Shown here: positions 1 to 6,777 of the stretch, piece after piece
Layout of the letters: each line of letters starts with the position of its first letter
How positions within the stretch are numbered: position 1 is the first letter of the stretch
Origin: Bordetella parapertussis
GTDB lineage: Bacteria > Pseudomonadota > Gammaproteobacteria > Burkholderiales > Burkholderiaceae_C
Length of the DNA: 64,000 nucleotides
NCBI GenBank assembly: GCA_945878065.1
Contig: CAMDXA010000010.1
Location: 1 to 64,000 of the forward strand
Direction of reading: 5' to 3'
Translations under genes and position numbers: made by a program
The notes under the pieces: generated by a model
What the model was told of the DNA's origin: nothing
What the model saw: only the letters and a program-made list of their open reading frames with translations
Databases searched by the model: none

Positions 1-722
1 GCCACCACGCCAGTCAAAATTGCAGCCAACGCAATGGAAAGAACTTGGGTAAGTATGACCAACACAGAGCCGACAAACGTGATGGGTTCAATATTTCCCC
101 AGCCAGCAATGATGGTGATAAAAAACCAATGCATGGCTGCGGGTATGGATGGGAATACCTCAGGTTGCGCATGACCTTCGATGATGTAAATCATGGAAGA
201 AAAAAGCAAGCTGGCAATGAACATCAAAAAGATGGCTGATGAAAAAGAATCTCGCTCCGACTTCACAGCCGTAATCATGTCGTCAAAAGCCGAGTTGTAG
301 CGTGAGAGTTTGAAAATGCGCAACAGGCGAAACATGCGCAAGACCCGCAAGTCGGCACCAGGAAAGAGCAGTTGCAGGTAAAAAGGGATGGTGCTGAAAA
401 AATCGACCAGTCCATAAAAACTGAAGATGTACTCTCTTCGCCCATTTTGAGTTGGTGAGTTAGGCGGGTATTTGGCACCTGCAGACCAAACCCGCAGCAC
501 ATATTCAACTGAGAACACAACCACACTGAAAAAATCGAAAGCATGCAATGGCCCCGCATAGGCGGTATGGATTTCTGGCACGGACTCCAGAATGATCACA
601 ATCACATTCAACACCACCAGAGTGGCAATGAAATATTCAGTCCACACACTGGTGCGGCTGACCACCTCGCCATCAAGTACTTGAAAGGTACGCAGTTGCA
701 GTTTTTTGTAGGCTGTGGTCAT
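1..722 (-). CDS. Voltage-gated-type cation channel (partial, 3' end beyond window)
   Basis: The start (ATG, complement of 720-722) overlaps the stop of the upstream channel gene in an ATGA arrangement, so the two are probably translationally coupled. The visible ~240 residues hold S1-S4 of a voltage sensor, with S4 reading DLRVLRMFRLLRIFKLSRYN, then S5, a pore loop and most of S6; the C-terminus lies beyond base 1. The pore reads TIIAGWGNIEP: where K+ channels have TVGYGD, this protein has Ile for the first Thr, Trp for Tyr and Asn for Asp, so K+ selectivity cannot be assumed. It is a paralogue of the gene at 719-1624, with the same layout and several shared motifs. I infer an inner-membrane tetrameric or heterotetrameric channel. 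The family call is firm; the ion is unknown. Confidence 0.8.
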   Translation of the reverse strand, partial: MTTAYKKLQLRTFQVLDGEVVSRTSVWTEYFIATLVVLNVIVIILESVPEIHTAYAGPLHAFDFFSVVVFSVEYVLRVWSAGAKYPPNSPTQNGRREYIFSFYGLVDFFSTIPFYLQLLFPGADLRVLRMFRLLRIFKLSRYNSAFDDMITAVKSERDSFSSAIFLMFIASLLFSSMIYIIEGHAQPEVFPSIPAAMHWFFITIIAGWGNIEPITFVGSVLVILTQVLSIALAAILTGVV

Positions 723-1624
723 GACCGAACCCCAGCTGTTTTACTTTTCGCCCTTTGCAGCATGGCCTCAACCTGCAAATCCGAGAAACGGTATTGCGCC
801 TGCAAGCGTTTGAGAGCCGCTTGTTCCTCATCCGACATTTGCCCATCTTTGAACACTTCGCGCAATTGCGATTCAAATACAGCCTTCTTACGCGCCACTT
901 GGTTAGAGAAAGCCGAGGCCACGATACCGGTCATGATCGCAGCCATGCACACACCTAAAAAGCCACTGACCAAGGCGATGATTTCGCCAAACTTGGTAAC
1001 AGGTTCCACATTGCCATAACCCGATGTGATGGTCACAACCGCCCAGTAAATTGAGTGGGGGATGGTGCCAAAAAATTCAGGTTGCGCATGGCCCTCGGCA
1101 AAATGCATCAATGAGGCTGAAACGATGGCGGCAATCGTCAGCAGAAAGACGGCCGAACCAAAGGCTTTGCGCTCCGAATACACCGCGTTGAATAAATCTT
1201 GCAGCGCGGTGTTGTACTTGGAGAGCTTGAGTACGCGCAGCAAGCGCAATACCCGCAAAATTCGCAAATCCAGCGTGGGGAAAAACAGGTGCAGGTAGTA
1301 GGGCATGGTGGCAAAGAAATCCACCAGTCCAAAGGGGCTGAAGATGTATTGGCGTCTGCCGCGCCAAGCATTGTCAGCAAACTTGGCACCCAATGACCAT
1401 ACACGCAGTATGTATTCAGTGGTGAAAAACATCACACTCCAGAATTCAAATTCGTGGAAGTAATCTTTGTACTTGTTGTGAAGCTCAGGCACTGAATCCA
1501 AAATCACGGCAGCACAATTGGTCAAAACCACCACAGTGATGACCCATTCCACATACCGGCTGGCTTTGTAGTTGGGGGAACCATCCAGGATGTCCATCAC
1601 AACTTGACGCATAGGGGGGCGCAT
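719..1624 (-). CDS. 6-TM voltage-gated-type cation channel with GYGN filter
   Basis: A 301-residue ion transporter of the 6-TM, one-pore class. S1 lies near residues 20-40, S4 is an arginine ladder (LRILRVLRLLRVLKLSKYN), and the pore loop reads TITSGYGNVEP between S5 and S6. Canonical bacterial K+ channels have TVGYGD; here Ser replaces Val and Asn replaces Asp, as Asn does in the GFGN filter of eukaryotic hERG/EAG channels. A charged C-terminal tail (about 60 residues, rich in E/K/Q, likely helical) follows S6. ATG at 1622-1624 is taken as the start; a TTG two codons upstream is possible, and no strong ribosome-binding site is visible for either. The gene lies downstream of a hairpin terminator that separates it from the PII/DUF1538 genes, and it overlaps the next channel gene by 4 bp. 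Confidence 0.87.
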   Translation of the reverse strand: MRPPMRQVVMDILDGSPNYKASRYVEWVITVVVLTNCAAVILDSVPELHNKYKDYFHEFEFWSVMFFTTEYILRVWSLGAKFADNAWRGRRQYIFSPFGLVDFFATMPYYLHLFFPTLDLRILRVLRLLRVLKLSKYNTALQDLFNAVYSERKAFGSAVFLLTIAAIVSASLMHFAEGHAQPEFFGTIPHSIYWAVVTITSGYGNVEPVTKFGEIIALVSGFLGVCMAAIMTGIVASAFSNQVARKKAVFESQLREVFKDGQMSDEEQAALKRLQAQYRFSDLQVEAMLQRAKSKTAGVRS

Positions 1625-1641
1625 GTTCAATCAATATGTCT

Positions 1642-1680
1642 AAAAAACAAAAAAAGAAGCAACCACGAATGATTGCTTCT
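1642..1680 (-). terminator. Rho-independent terminator after the helical-protein gene
   Basis: Read on the minus strand, AGAAGCAA (complement of 1673-1680), a 10-nt loop and TTGCTTCT (complement of 1655-1662) form a perfect 8-bp stem, followed by a T-rich run (complement of 1642-1654). It sits 23 bp after the stop of the gene ending at 1703 and just before the channel gene start, so it should end or attenuate the upstream operon. Confidence 0.85.
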
Positions 1681-1702
1681 GGGGCTAGCTCAACGGGATA
1701 CC

Positions 1703-2434
1703 TTAGAGTTTGAACAACTCGTCGGCCACTCGACGCTGATTGGCGTCGATTTTTTCACGCAAAGAAATCATGGTGTCGCGTTGGTTGTTGGCTTCTTCTT
1801 GCAACTCACCCAGCGCATCGGAGAACTCGCCGCTGGCATCAGCCAAGGCGGTGATGGTTTTACGGTTGCCGACAGCGTTGTCACGGATCAGGTTGACCAT
1901 GTCGTAATTTTCCAAAACACGTGACTCATTGTTGATGGCGCTTGCTGCATGCATTTTGGCCACCAACTCGCCGTCAAACAGTTTGGCGTTGTCGTCTGCC
2001 ACTTCATCCACATGCTCGGTCATCTTTTCGCAGATGTCCAGAAAAGATTTACCCACTTGTTTCAGCGCTTTGATGGCTTCCAACAGGTCTTCAGAGGCTT
2101 TCAGCATTTCGCGGTTCATTTTGCTGCGGTTGTCCAGCATCTCGATACGCGTACGGTTGATCATGGAGCGCTGGAAAATTTCTTCCACTTCCGAGGTGGG
2201 CTTGAGGTTCTCAAGCATGAACACACGGTTGCGGTAGACATCCTCCGCAGAACGCATGATCAGTTCACGGTTGCCAGCAGATGCGATGGTGTAGGCTTGC
2301 ATGGCATCGGTGATGTTTTCTTCAACACGGCTGCGGGTGGCTTGGATTTGGGCGGTGTTGAACTGAACGTAAGCCTCTGCATCAAAAATCAGGCGTTTGT
2401 TGCGTAGGACACGGTTTTTTGCTTCATCACTCAT
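1703..2434 (-). CDS. Unrecognised helical/coiled-coil protein of the PII-DUF1538 cluster
   Basis: A 243-residue soluble protein without signal peptide or membrane segment. It is almost entirely charged and predicted helical, with long E/K/R/N/D-rich stretches, consistent with an extended coiled coil or helical bundle. I do not recognise the family; the style recalls helical adaptor proteins such as TelA, but there is no motif to support that. The ATG is preceded by AAGGAG at a 6-nt spacing, a strong ribosome-binding site. It is the last gene of the run DUF1538 transporter, PII-like, PII-like, helical protein, with a terminator directly behind it. Context suggests a cytoplasmic accessory of the transporter or a partner of the PII-like proteins; this is inference. 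Confidence 0.75.
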   Translation of the reverse strand: MSDEAKNRVLRNKRLIFDAEAYVQFNTAQIQATRSRVEENITDAMQAYTIASAGNRELIMRSAEDVYRNRVFMLENLKPTSEVEEIFQRSMINRTRIEMLDNRSKMNREMLKASEDLLEAIKALKQVGKSFLDICEKMTEHVDEVADDNAKLFDGELVAKMHAASAINNESRVLENYDMVNLIRDNAVGNRKTITALADASGEFSDALGELQEEANNQRDTMISLREKIDANQRRVADELFKL

Positions 2435-2478
2435 GGTTAACTCCTTAAATCTTTTTAATTAGGTGGGCTGTGTGGGGT

Positions 2479-2859
2479 TCATTGCTCTGCTTCATATGCA
2501 ACGACTGCTGGCAGCACATTTTGCGAAGAACGAACCAAGCGGTTGACCGTGATCACGCCTTGACTGGGTTTGTCCAGGTTGAAGTCGTGGTAAATGGTCC
2601 GGTAGATGTAATCGGCCTGGTCGGCAGACACCACCGCGTGCAACACTTCAGTTTTGGAAATCTCGGGCAAGCCGGTAGCTTCAGAAGCACGTCCGACAGG
2701 GCTGCCGCGGACGCCGTAGAAGTAAGCCTCGTTGACGCCTTTGTGGTGCAGCATCTCTAAAAGCTTCTCAGCACCACCTTCGTACAGTACGCAAGTGATC
2801 AAGCGTGTGTAGTCAATGTGCGGAATGGCAGGGTGTGTGTTGTTATGTTCATTGCTCAT
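2479..2859 (-). CDS. PII-like signalling protein (second copy)
   Basis: A 126-residue small protein resembling P-II family regulators: beta-alpha-beta segments (TRLITCVLYEGGAEKLLEML, then KTEVLHAVVSADQADYIYRT), consistent with a ferredoxin-like trimeric fold. The residues between strands 2 and 3 (FYGVRGSPVGRASEATG) occupy the T-loop position and lack the uridylylated Tyr context of GlnB/GlnK. Start ATG at 2857-2859 follows AGGTG at a suitable distance; a GTG three codons upstream is less likely. It follows the first PII-like gene after a 25-bp gap. Known PII proteins bind nucleotides and control transporters by docking on them; here the adjacent DUF1538 protein is the natural target (inference). 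It is too diverged to call glnB or glnK. Confidence 0.75.
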   Translation of the reverse strand: MSNEHNNTHPAIPHIDYTRLITCVLYEGGAEKLLEMLHHKGVNEAYFYGVRGSPVGRASEATGLPEISKTEVLHAVVSADQADYIYRTIYHDFNLDKPSQGVITVNRLVRSSQNVLPAVVAYEAEQ

Positions 2860-2884
2860 GTGTATCACCTGATAGGTTGGTCAC

Positions 2885-3238
2885 TCAAGCATCGATCAAA
2901 TGCGGAGGAATGTAGGTGGCCGCTTGCAACAGAGGCGTGACATAGATGTAACCCATGCCCGGCGTGTCGAGGCGACCGGCCAAGAACATGCGTTCAAAAA
3001 TGCGGTCCACTTGGTCTGAGGGCACCAGAACGCTCAATACTTCGCGCTCCACGTCAACTGCAATGCCCAAGATGCCCATGCGTTCACGAACGCCTGTGCC
3101 CACGCCGTAATGCACGGTGGTGCCCTGAACGCCCACATCCAACAAAGATTGGTTGATGGCGTCAGCCGAGCCTTTTTGCACCACACAGGTGATGTTTGCA
3201 ACTTCCGTCAAGTTGGTGACTTTACGTTTGGTAGCCAT
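2885..3238 (-). CDS. PII-like signalling protein (first copy)
   Basis: A 117-residue P-II family protein. Strand 1 and helix 1 read EVANITCVVQKGSADAINQS; the middle (VHYGVGTGVRERMG) takes the T-loop region; VEREVLSVLVPSDQVDRIFE forms the second beta-alpha unit; GMGYIYVTPL is the C-terminal strand. ATG at 3236-3238 follows AAGGGA at about 7 nt, preferred over an upstream TTG. It lies 57 bp after the DUF1538 transporter and before a second, divergent PII-like gene, so the pair may form heterotrimers. The GlnB uridylylation tyrosine context is not seen, so control by GlnD is unlikely. The effector (ATP/ADP, cyclic nucleotide, bicarbonate or other) cannot be read from sequence. Confidence 0.78.
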   Translation of the reverse strand: MATKRKVTNLTEVANITCVVQKGSADAINQSLLDVGVQGTTVHYGVGTGVRERMGILGIAVDVEREVLSVLVPSDQVDRIFERMFLAGRLDTPGMGYIYVTPLLQAATYIPPHLIDA

Positions 3239-3295
3239 GAAATTTCCCTTCAAATTCTGTCAATGAATGTTTACTGATATGTCAGCGCAGCTAAA

Positions 3296-5044
3296 TCAAG
3301 CGGCCACAGCGTTTTGCATTTCGCGCTTGGTTTTCCATTCCACGTACACGCCCAAGGCGAGCACCGAACAAATGGGGGCAATCGAGGCGGCAGCCAAGAT
3401 GCCAAAGCCTTCCAAAGCGCCAACTGCCTTGCCAAAGCCCAGGCCCATGGCCAGCACCAATGGCACGGTGACTGGGCCGGTGGTCACACCCGCGCTGTCC
3501 CAACCCACGTTCACGAAAGCTTCTGATGAGAACAAGGTCAGCACCAAAGCAATGATGTAGCCGGGTATCAAGATGTACAGCAAGTTGTAGTCAAAGATCA
3601 GCTTGGTCACACCCAACATGATGCCGGTGGCCACACCAATTGCAACCGCATACATCAGCATGGATTTCTTGAAGGAGCCGTTGGTCAGGTTTTGCACGGT
3701 CACGCCCAAGGCGTTCAAAGCAGGCTCGGCCATGGTGGCGGCATAACCTAAGCACCAAGCAAAGGCCGCAGCCAAGAACATGCCGATGGCAGCAGGGTAC
3801 AGGGCTGGAGATCCGTCCAAGCTAATGAAAGCGATGGGAATCAAAGAGCCGGTTTGTGAGCCCAAGGCGGCCAAACCGTAGGTCAAGCCCACGTTGAAGG
3901 TACACATGCCCAACACGCACATGAACAAACCCATGGTGATGATGAAGGCGTTGGGCAGTTTTTCGCGCAACACGGCAAACAAGACCACCAACAAGAACAG
4001 CACTAAAGGCACGATGGCTTGTACGCCCATTTTGATGTCCAAGCCAGGCGAGACTTCGTACCAAGCGGGGTTGGTGACAGCTGCAGCAGCAGCTTTGGAG
4101 GCTTCAGCGGCAGCCAAGATGTCTGCTACTGGCAAAGTGAATTTCAGGTAAATGCCCAAGGCCAAGACCGCCACAACGGGGAAAATGGACGCCAAGGTCA
4201 CGATGCCAAAGCCGGACAACTGACCGCTGCTTTTGCCACCGGAGTTAGCCACGCCAATGCCCAGCGCCAGAACCAAAGGCACGGTCACCGGACCGGTGGT
4301 CACAGCGCCGCAGTCCCATGCCAAGCCGACGATGGTGGCGAGTTCGGGATCCATGGCGCAATAGGCGGTCAGCAACACGCCAGGGGCCAAGGCAATGAAG
4401 ATCAAAGGCTTGAGCGACCAGTCGTACAAGAAGCGGATAGTACCCAAAACCGCAGCCACGCCCACACCCAAACCCACTAACAGCACGGTCAAGGGCGCAT
4501 GGGCATTCAGCATGGTGTAGAGGTAGGGTGCTTTGGTGGGATCCACAATCGAACCAGCCACTTGCAAGGTGCCGATGGCGGGTTCTGCGTAGGTACACCC
4601 AATACCCAACAAAAATGCCACGGTCAACACGCCAGGCAAGGGGAGTTTCTGCGGCAATTTGCTACCGATGATGTCGCCAAATGGCATCAGGCCCAGTTTC
4701 AGGCCTTCCATGAAGATCATCAAACCAATCATCACAGCGACCAAGCCGCCAGTGATCAGGGTGGCATCGGCAATGGATCTTTGCAAAACAATGTATTGGA
4801 ACAAGCCCAGAAACAAAGCCAAAGGCACCACAGCTCGGGCCTGCTCCATGAACCGGGTGTTGAAGTAAGGCTTCAACAGGTTCACGACGTCAGCACCTGC
4901 CAGCTTGAGCTTTTCGGGCTTGCTGGTGATTTCCTTGCCGTTTTTGTCAAGTTTCGGTTTGGGCATCAGCTTGTCATAGCTGATGGTGTTGGAGTCGACA
5001 GTGACAGCCTGTACATACTCCCCGTATCGGATATTTTTCGCCAT
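3296..5044 (-). CDS. DUF1538 family membrane transporter (two fused repeats)
   Basis: A 582-residue polytopic inner-membrane protein, about 12 or more hydrophobic segments after a ~60-residue charged N-terminal region. It contains two DUF1538-like halves: VTTGPVTVPLVLA occurs near residues 245 and 520, and an AEPA(I/L) motif also occurs twice (YAEPAIGTL, MAEPALNAL), marking an internal duplication. From memory, DUF1538 proteins encoded as separate pairs (UmpA/UmpB) were reported as cation/proton antiporters in Halomonas; here both halves are one polypeptide. The start has GGGGAA 8 nt upstream. It is the first gene of the run with two PII-like proteins, suggesting post-translational gating by them. 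Substrate is inferred to be a monovalent cation; unproven. Confidence 0.85.
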   Translation of the reverse strand: MAKNIRYGEYVQAVTVDSNTISYDKLMPKPKLDKNGKEITSKPEKLKLAGADVVNLLKPYFNTRFMEQARAVVPLALFLGLFQYIVLQRSIADATLITGGLVAVMIGLMIFMEGLKLGLMPFGDIIGSKLPQKLPLPGVLTVAFLLGIGCTYAEPAIGTLQVAGSIVDPTKAPYLYTMLNAHAPLTVLLVGLGVGVAAVLGTIRFLYDWSLKPLIFIALAPGVLLTAYCAMDPELATIVGLAWDCGAVTTGPVTVPLVLALGIGVANSGGKSSGQLSGFGIVTLASIFPVVAVLALGIYLKFTLPVADILAAAEASKAAAAAVTNPAWYEVSPGLDIKMGVQAIVPLVLFLLVVLFAVLREKLPNAFIITMGLFMCVLGMCTFNVGLTYGLAALGSQTGSLIPIAFISLDGSPALYPAAIGMFLAAAFAWCLGYAATMAEPALNALGVTVQNLTNGSFKKSMLMYAVAIGVATGIMLGVTKLIFDYNLLYILIPGYIIALVLTLFSSEAFVNVGWDSAGVTTGPVTVPLVLAMGLGFGKAVGALEGFGILAAASIAPICSVLALGVYVEWKTKREMQNAVAA

Positions 5045-5336
5045 GGGCTTGTTCCCCTATTAATTGATAAAATCAAGGTACATGATAAAACAATTAAAGA
5101 TGAGAATTTGTCAGTATTATTAAAATTAATTTTTAATTACCAATTATTTTTTTATTTAATTCAAAAAGAAATTTTTTGTATTCACTTTCATTCACTGCAA
5201 TGCAAGTCCCTTGTTTCATTTGCTCAAGTTTTGGTTTGTCAAGCATGAAAACCCACCCAATAAATGACATGATTTCAGCTCTGACCCAAGGCCTGATCTA
5301 CCATCCATCATCTTTTTTAAAAGAATATCCGTCCCC
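5045..5336. promoter_or_regulatory. AT-rich divergent promoter region
   Basis: This 292-bp gap separates the minus-strand DUF1538 operon from a plus-strand channel gene. About 5085-5190 is strongly AT-rich with runs of A and T, unlike the flanking genes, as expected for a shared promoter or nucleoid-protein binding region. I see no gene and no single convincing -35/-10 pair. Confidence 0.45.
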
Positions 5337-6776
5337 ATGACATCTTCAATCATTTCACATTCAGCTTGGCAATACCGCGTCTATGGCCTGTTGTTCAATG
5401 AACAAAATCCACACGGAATGCATGCTGGCGTCAGCCGTTGGTCAACTTTATTAATTTTGTCAAATGTGTTGGCCATGGTGCTTGAAACAGCTGATGCTTT
5501 CGCGGCCGCTTATGCCGCCGAGCTTGCTGCCTTTGAGGCCCTATCGGTCTTGTTGTTCACGCTGGAATACCTGCTGCGTTGGTGGACCGCGCCCGCTGAC
5601 CCTGAATTTGCCAAGTCGAGGTTCGCGCGGCTGCGCTTCATGGGCAGCCGCTACGCCATCATCGACCTTTTGGCAATTGCGCCTTTTTACTTGGCCAGCT
5701 TTATCAGCCTCGACTTGCGTTTGCTCCGGCTTCTGCGGCTGCTAAGGGTATTCAAAGTGAGTGACACCTTGTTGCCAGCGCTGGCGCAGTTCAAGCAACA
5801 AACCGCGGGCATGACGCGACGCCAAAAAGTGCATGCTTTGATGTTTGCTGCGGATAACAAGCAAGAGGGCTTGCCCTTGATGGTGGACTTGTTCCTGATT
5901 TTTTGGATCGCTGTTTCAACTTTATCGATTGTGTTGGAGTCGGTTGAGAGTATTCGGTCGAATTTTGAAATGCATTTTTTCATCCTCGACGCCATCGCTT
6001 TTGGCCTGTTTACGGTGGAATACCTGTTGCGAATTTACGCATCTGCAGACAATGATGCGGCCAACCCCATGCGTTCAAGATGGAAATTTGCCAGCTCTTT
6101 CAGCGGCTTGGTCGATTTGGTGTCCATCTTGCCGTTCATTTTGGAAGTGCTGTTTGCCAACCTGTTTGATTTGCGCTTCTTGCGCATTGTTCGGCTGGTG
6201 CGTTTGCTCAAGCTCAGTCGCTACAACAAATCCACCTCGACCTTGTTCTTGGTGATCAAACGTGAATTGCCGGTGTTGGCAGCCTCTTCCTTCATCATGA
6301 TGATGCTGGTCTTCATCACGGCAGCCATGGGCTACTTGCTCGAGCGTGGTGCGCAGCCCGATAAATTTGAAGACATTCCCACAGCCATGTATTGGGCGGT
6401 CGTCACCTTGGCCAGTGTGGGTTATGGCGACATCACCCCCATCACCCCTGCGGGGCGTTTGTTGACGGTGTTGTTGGCCTTGGTTGGTATTGGTGTGTTT
6501 GCCATTCCGGCCGCCATCATGTCGTCGGCCTTCACAGACCAGCTTCGTGTAGAACGAGAAGCATCTTTGAAAGAACAGCAGCCCACAGAACACCCTGAGC
6601 TTCATCCTGCTTTGCTGCAAAGCAATGCCGACTATGCGCTAGCGCGTTACCGAACCTTGTTAAGTCAAATGCGCGAATTGGCGGCTTTGAGCGACCACGC
6701 CCAAATCAGCCAACGCCTGGCCGATGAGGGCTTGTCCGATGAGCGTCAGGTCTGGCAAAGCCTGAAAAAGCGTTGA
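5337..6776 (+). CDS. Ion channel with tandem voltage sensors and one pore
   Basis: A 479-residue membrane protein with two S1-S4 modules. The first (about residues 35-155) ends in an S4 ladder LDLRLLRLLRLLRVFKVS but has no pore; a ~35-residue linker leads to a second S1-S4 (about 185-315, S4 FLRIVRLVRLLKLSRYN), then S5, pore loop TLASVGYGDITP and S6. The filter is canonical, so this should conduct K+. Predicted TM count is ten. A ~75-residue charged cytoplasmic tail follows S6. Usual bacterial Kv channels have a single voltage sensor, so the N-terminal module is an extra one, perhaps regulatory or vestigial. The gene is divergent from the DUF1538 operon and ends 2 bp from the convergent purine gene. 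No clear ribosome-binding site precedes the ATG. Confidence 0.88.
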   Translation: MTSSIISHSAWQYRVYGLLFNEQNPHGMHAGVSRWSTLLILSNVLAMVLETADAFAAAYAAELAAFEALSVLLFTLEYLLRWWTAPADPEFAKSRFARLRFMGSRYAIIDLLAIAPFYLASFISLDLRLLRLLRLLRVFKVSDTLLPALAQFKQQTAGMTRRQKVHALMFAADNKQEGLPLMVDLFLIFWIAVSTLSIVLESVESIRSNFEMHFFILDAIAFGLFTVEYLLRIYASADNDAANPMRSRWKFASSFSGLVDLVSILPFILEVLFANLFDLRFLRIVRLVRLLKLSRYNKSTSTLFLVIKRELPVLAASSFIMMMLVFITAAMGYLLERGAQPDKFEDIPTAMYWAVVTLASVGYGDITPITPAGRLLTVLLALVGIGVFAIPAAIMSSAFTDQLRVEREASLKEQQPTEHPELHPALLQSNADYALARYRTLLSQMRELAALSDHAQISQRLADEGLSDERQVWQSLKKR

Positions 6777-6777
6777 T

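Noticed and set aside
4499-5248. 249-codon plus-strand ORF over the DUF1538 start and its promoter region
   Set aside because: It crosses the AT-rich promoter and is antisense to the transporter; no motif or ribosome-binding site.
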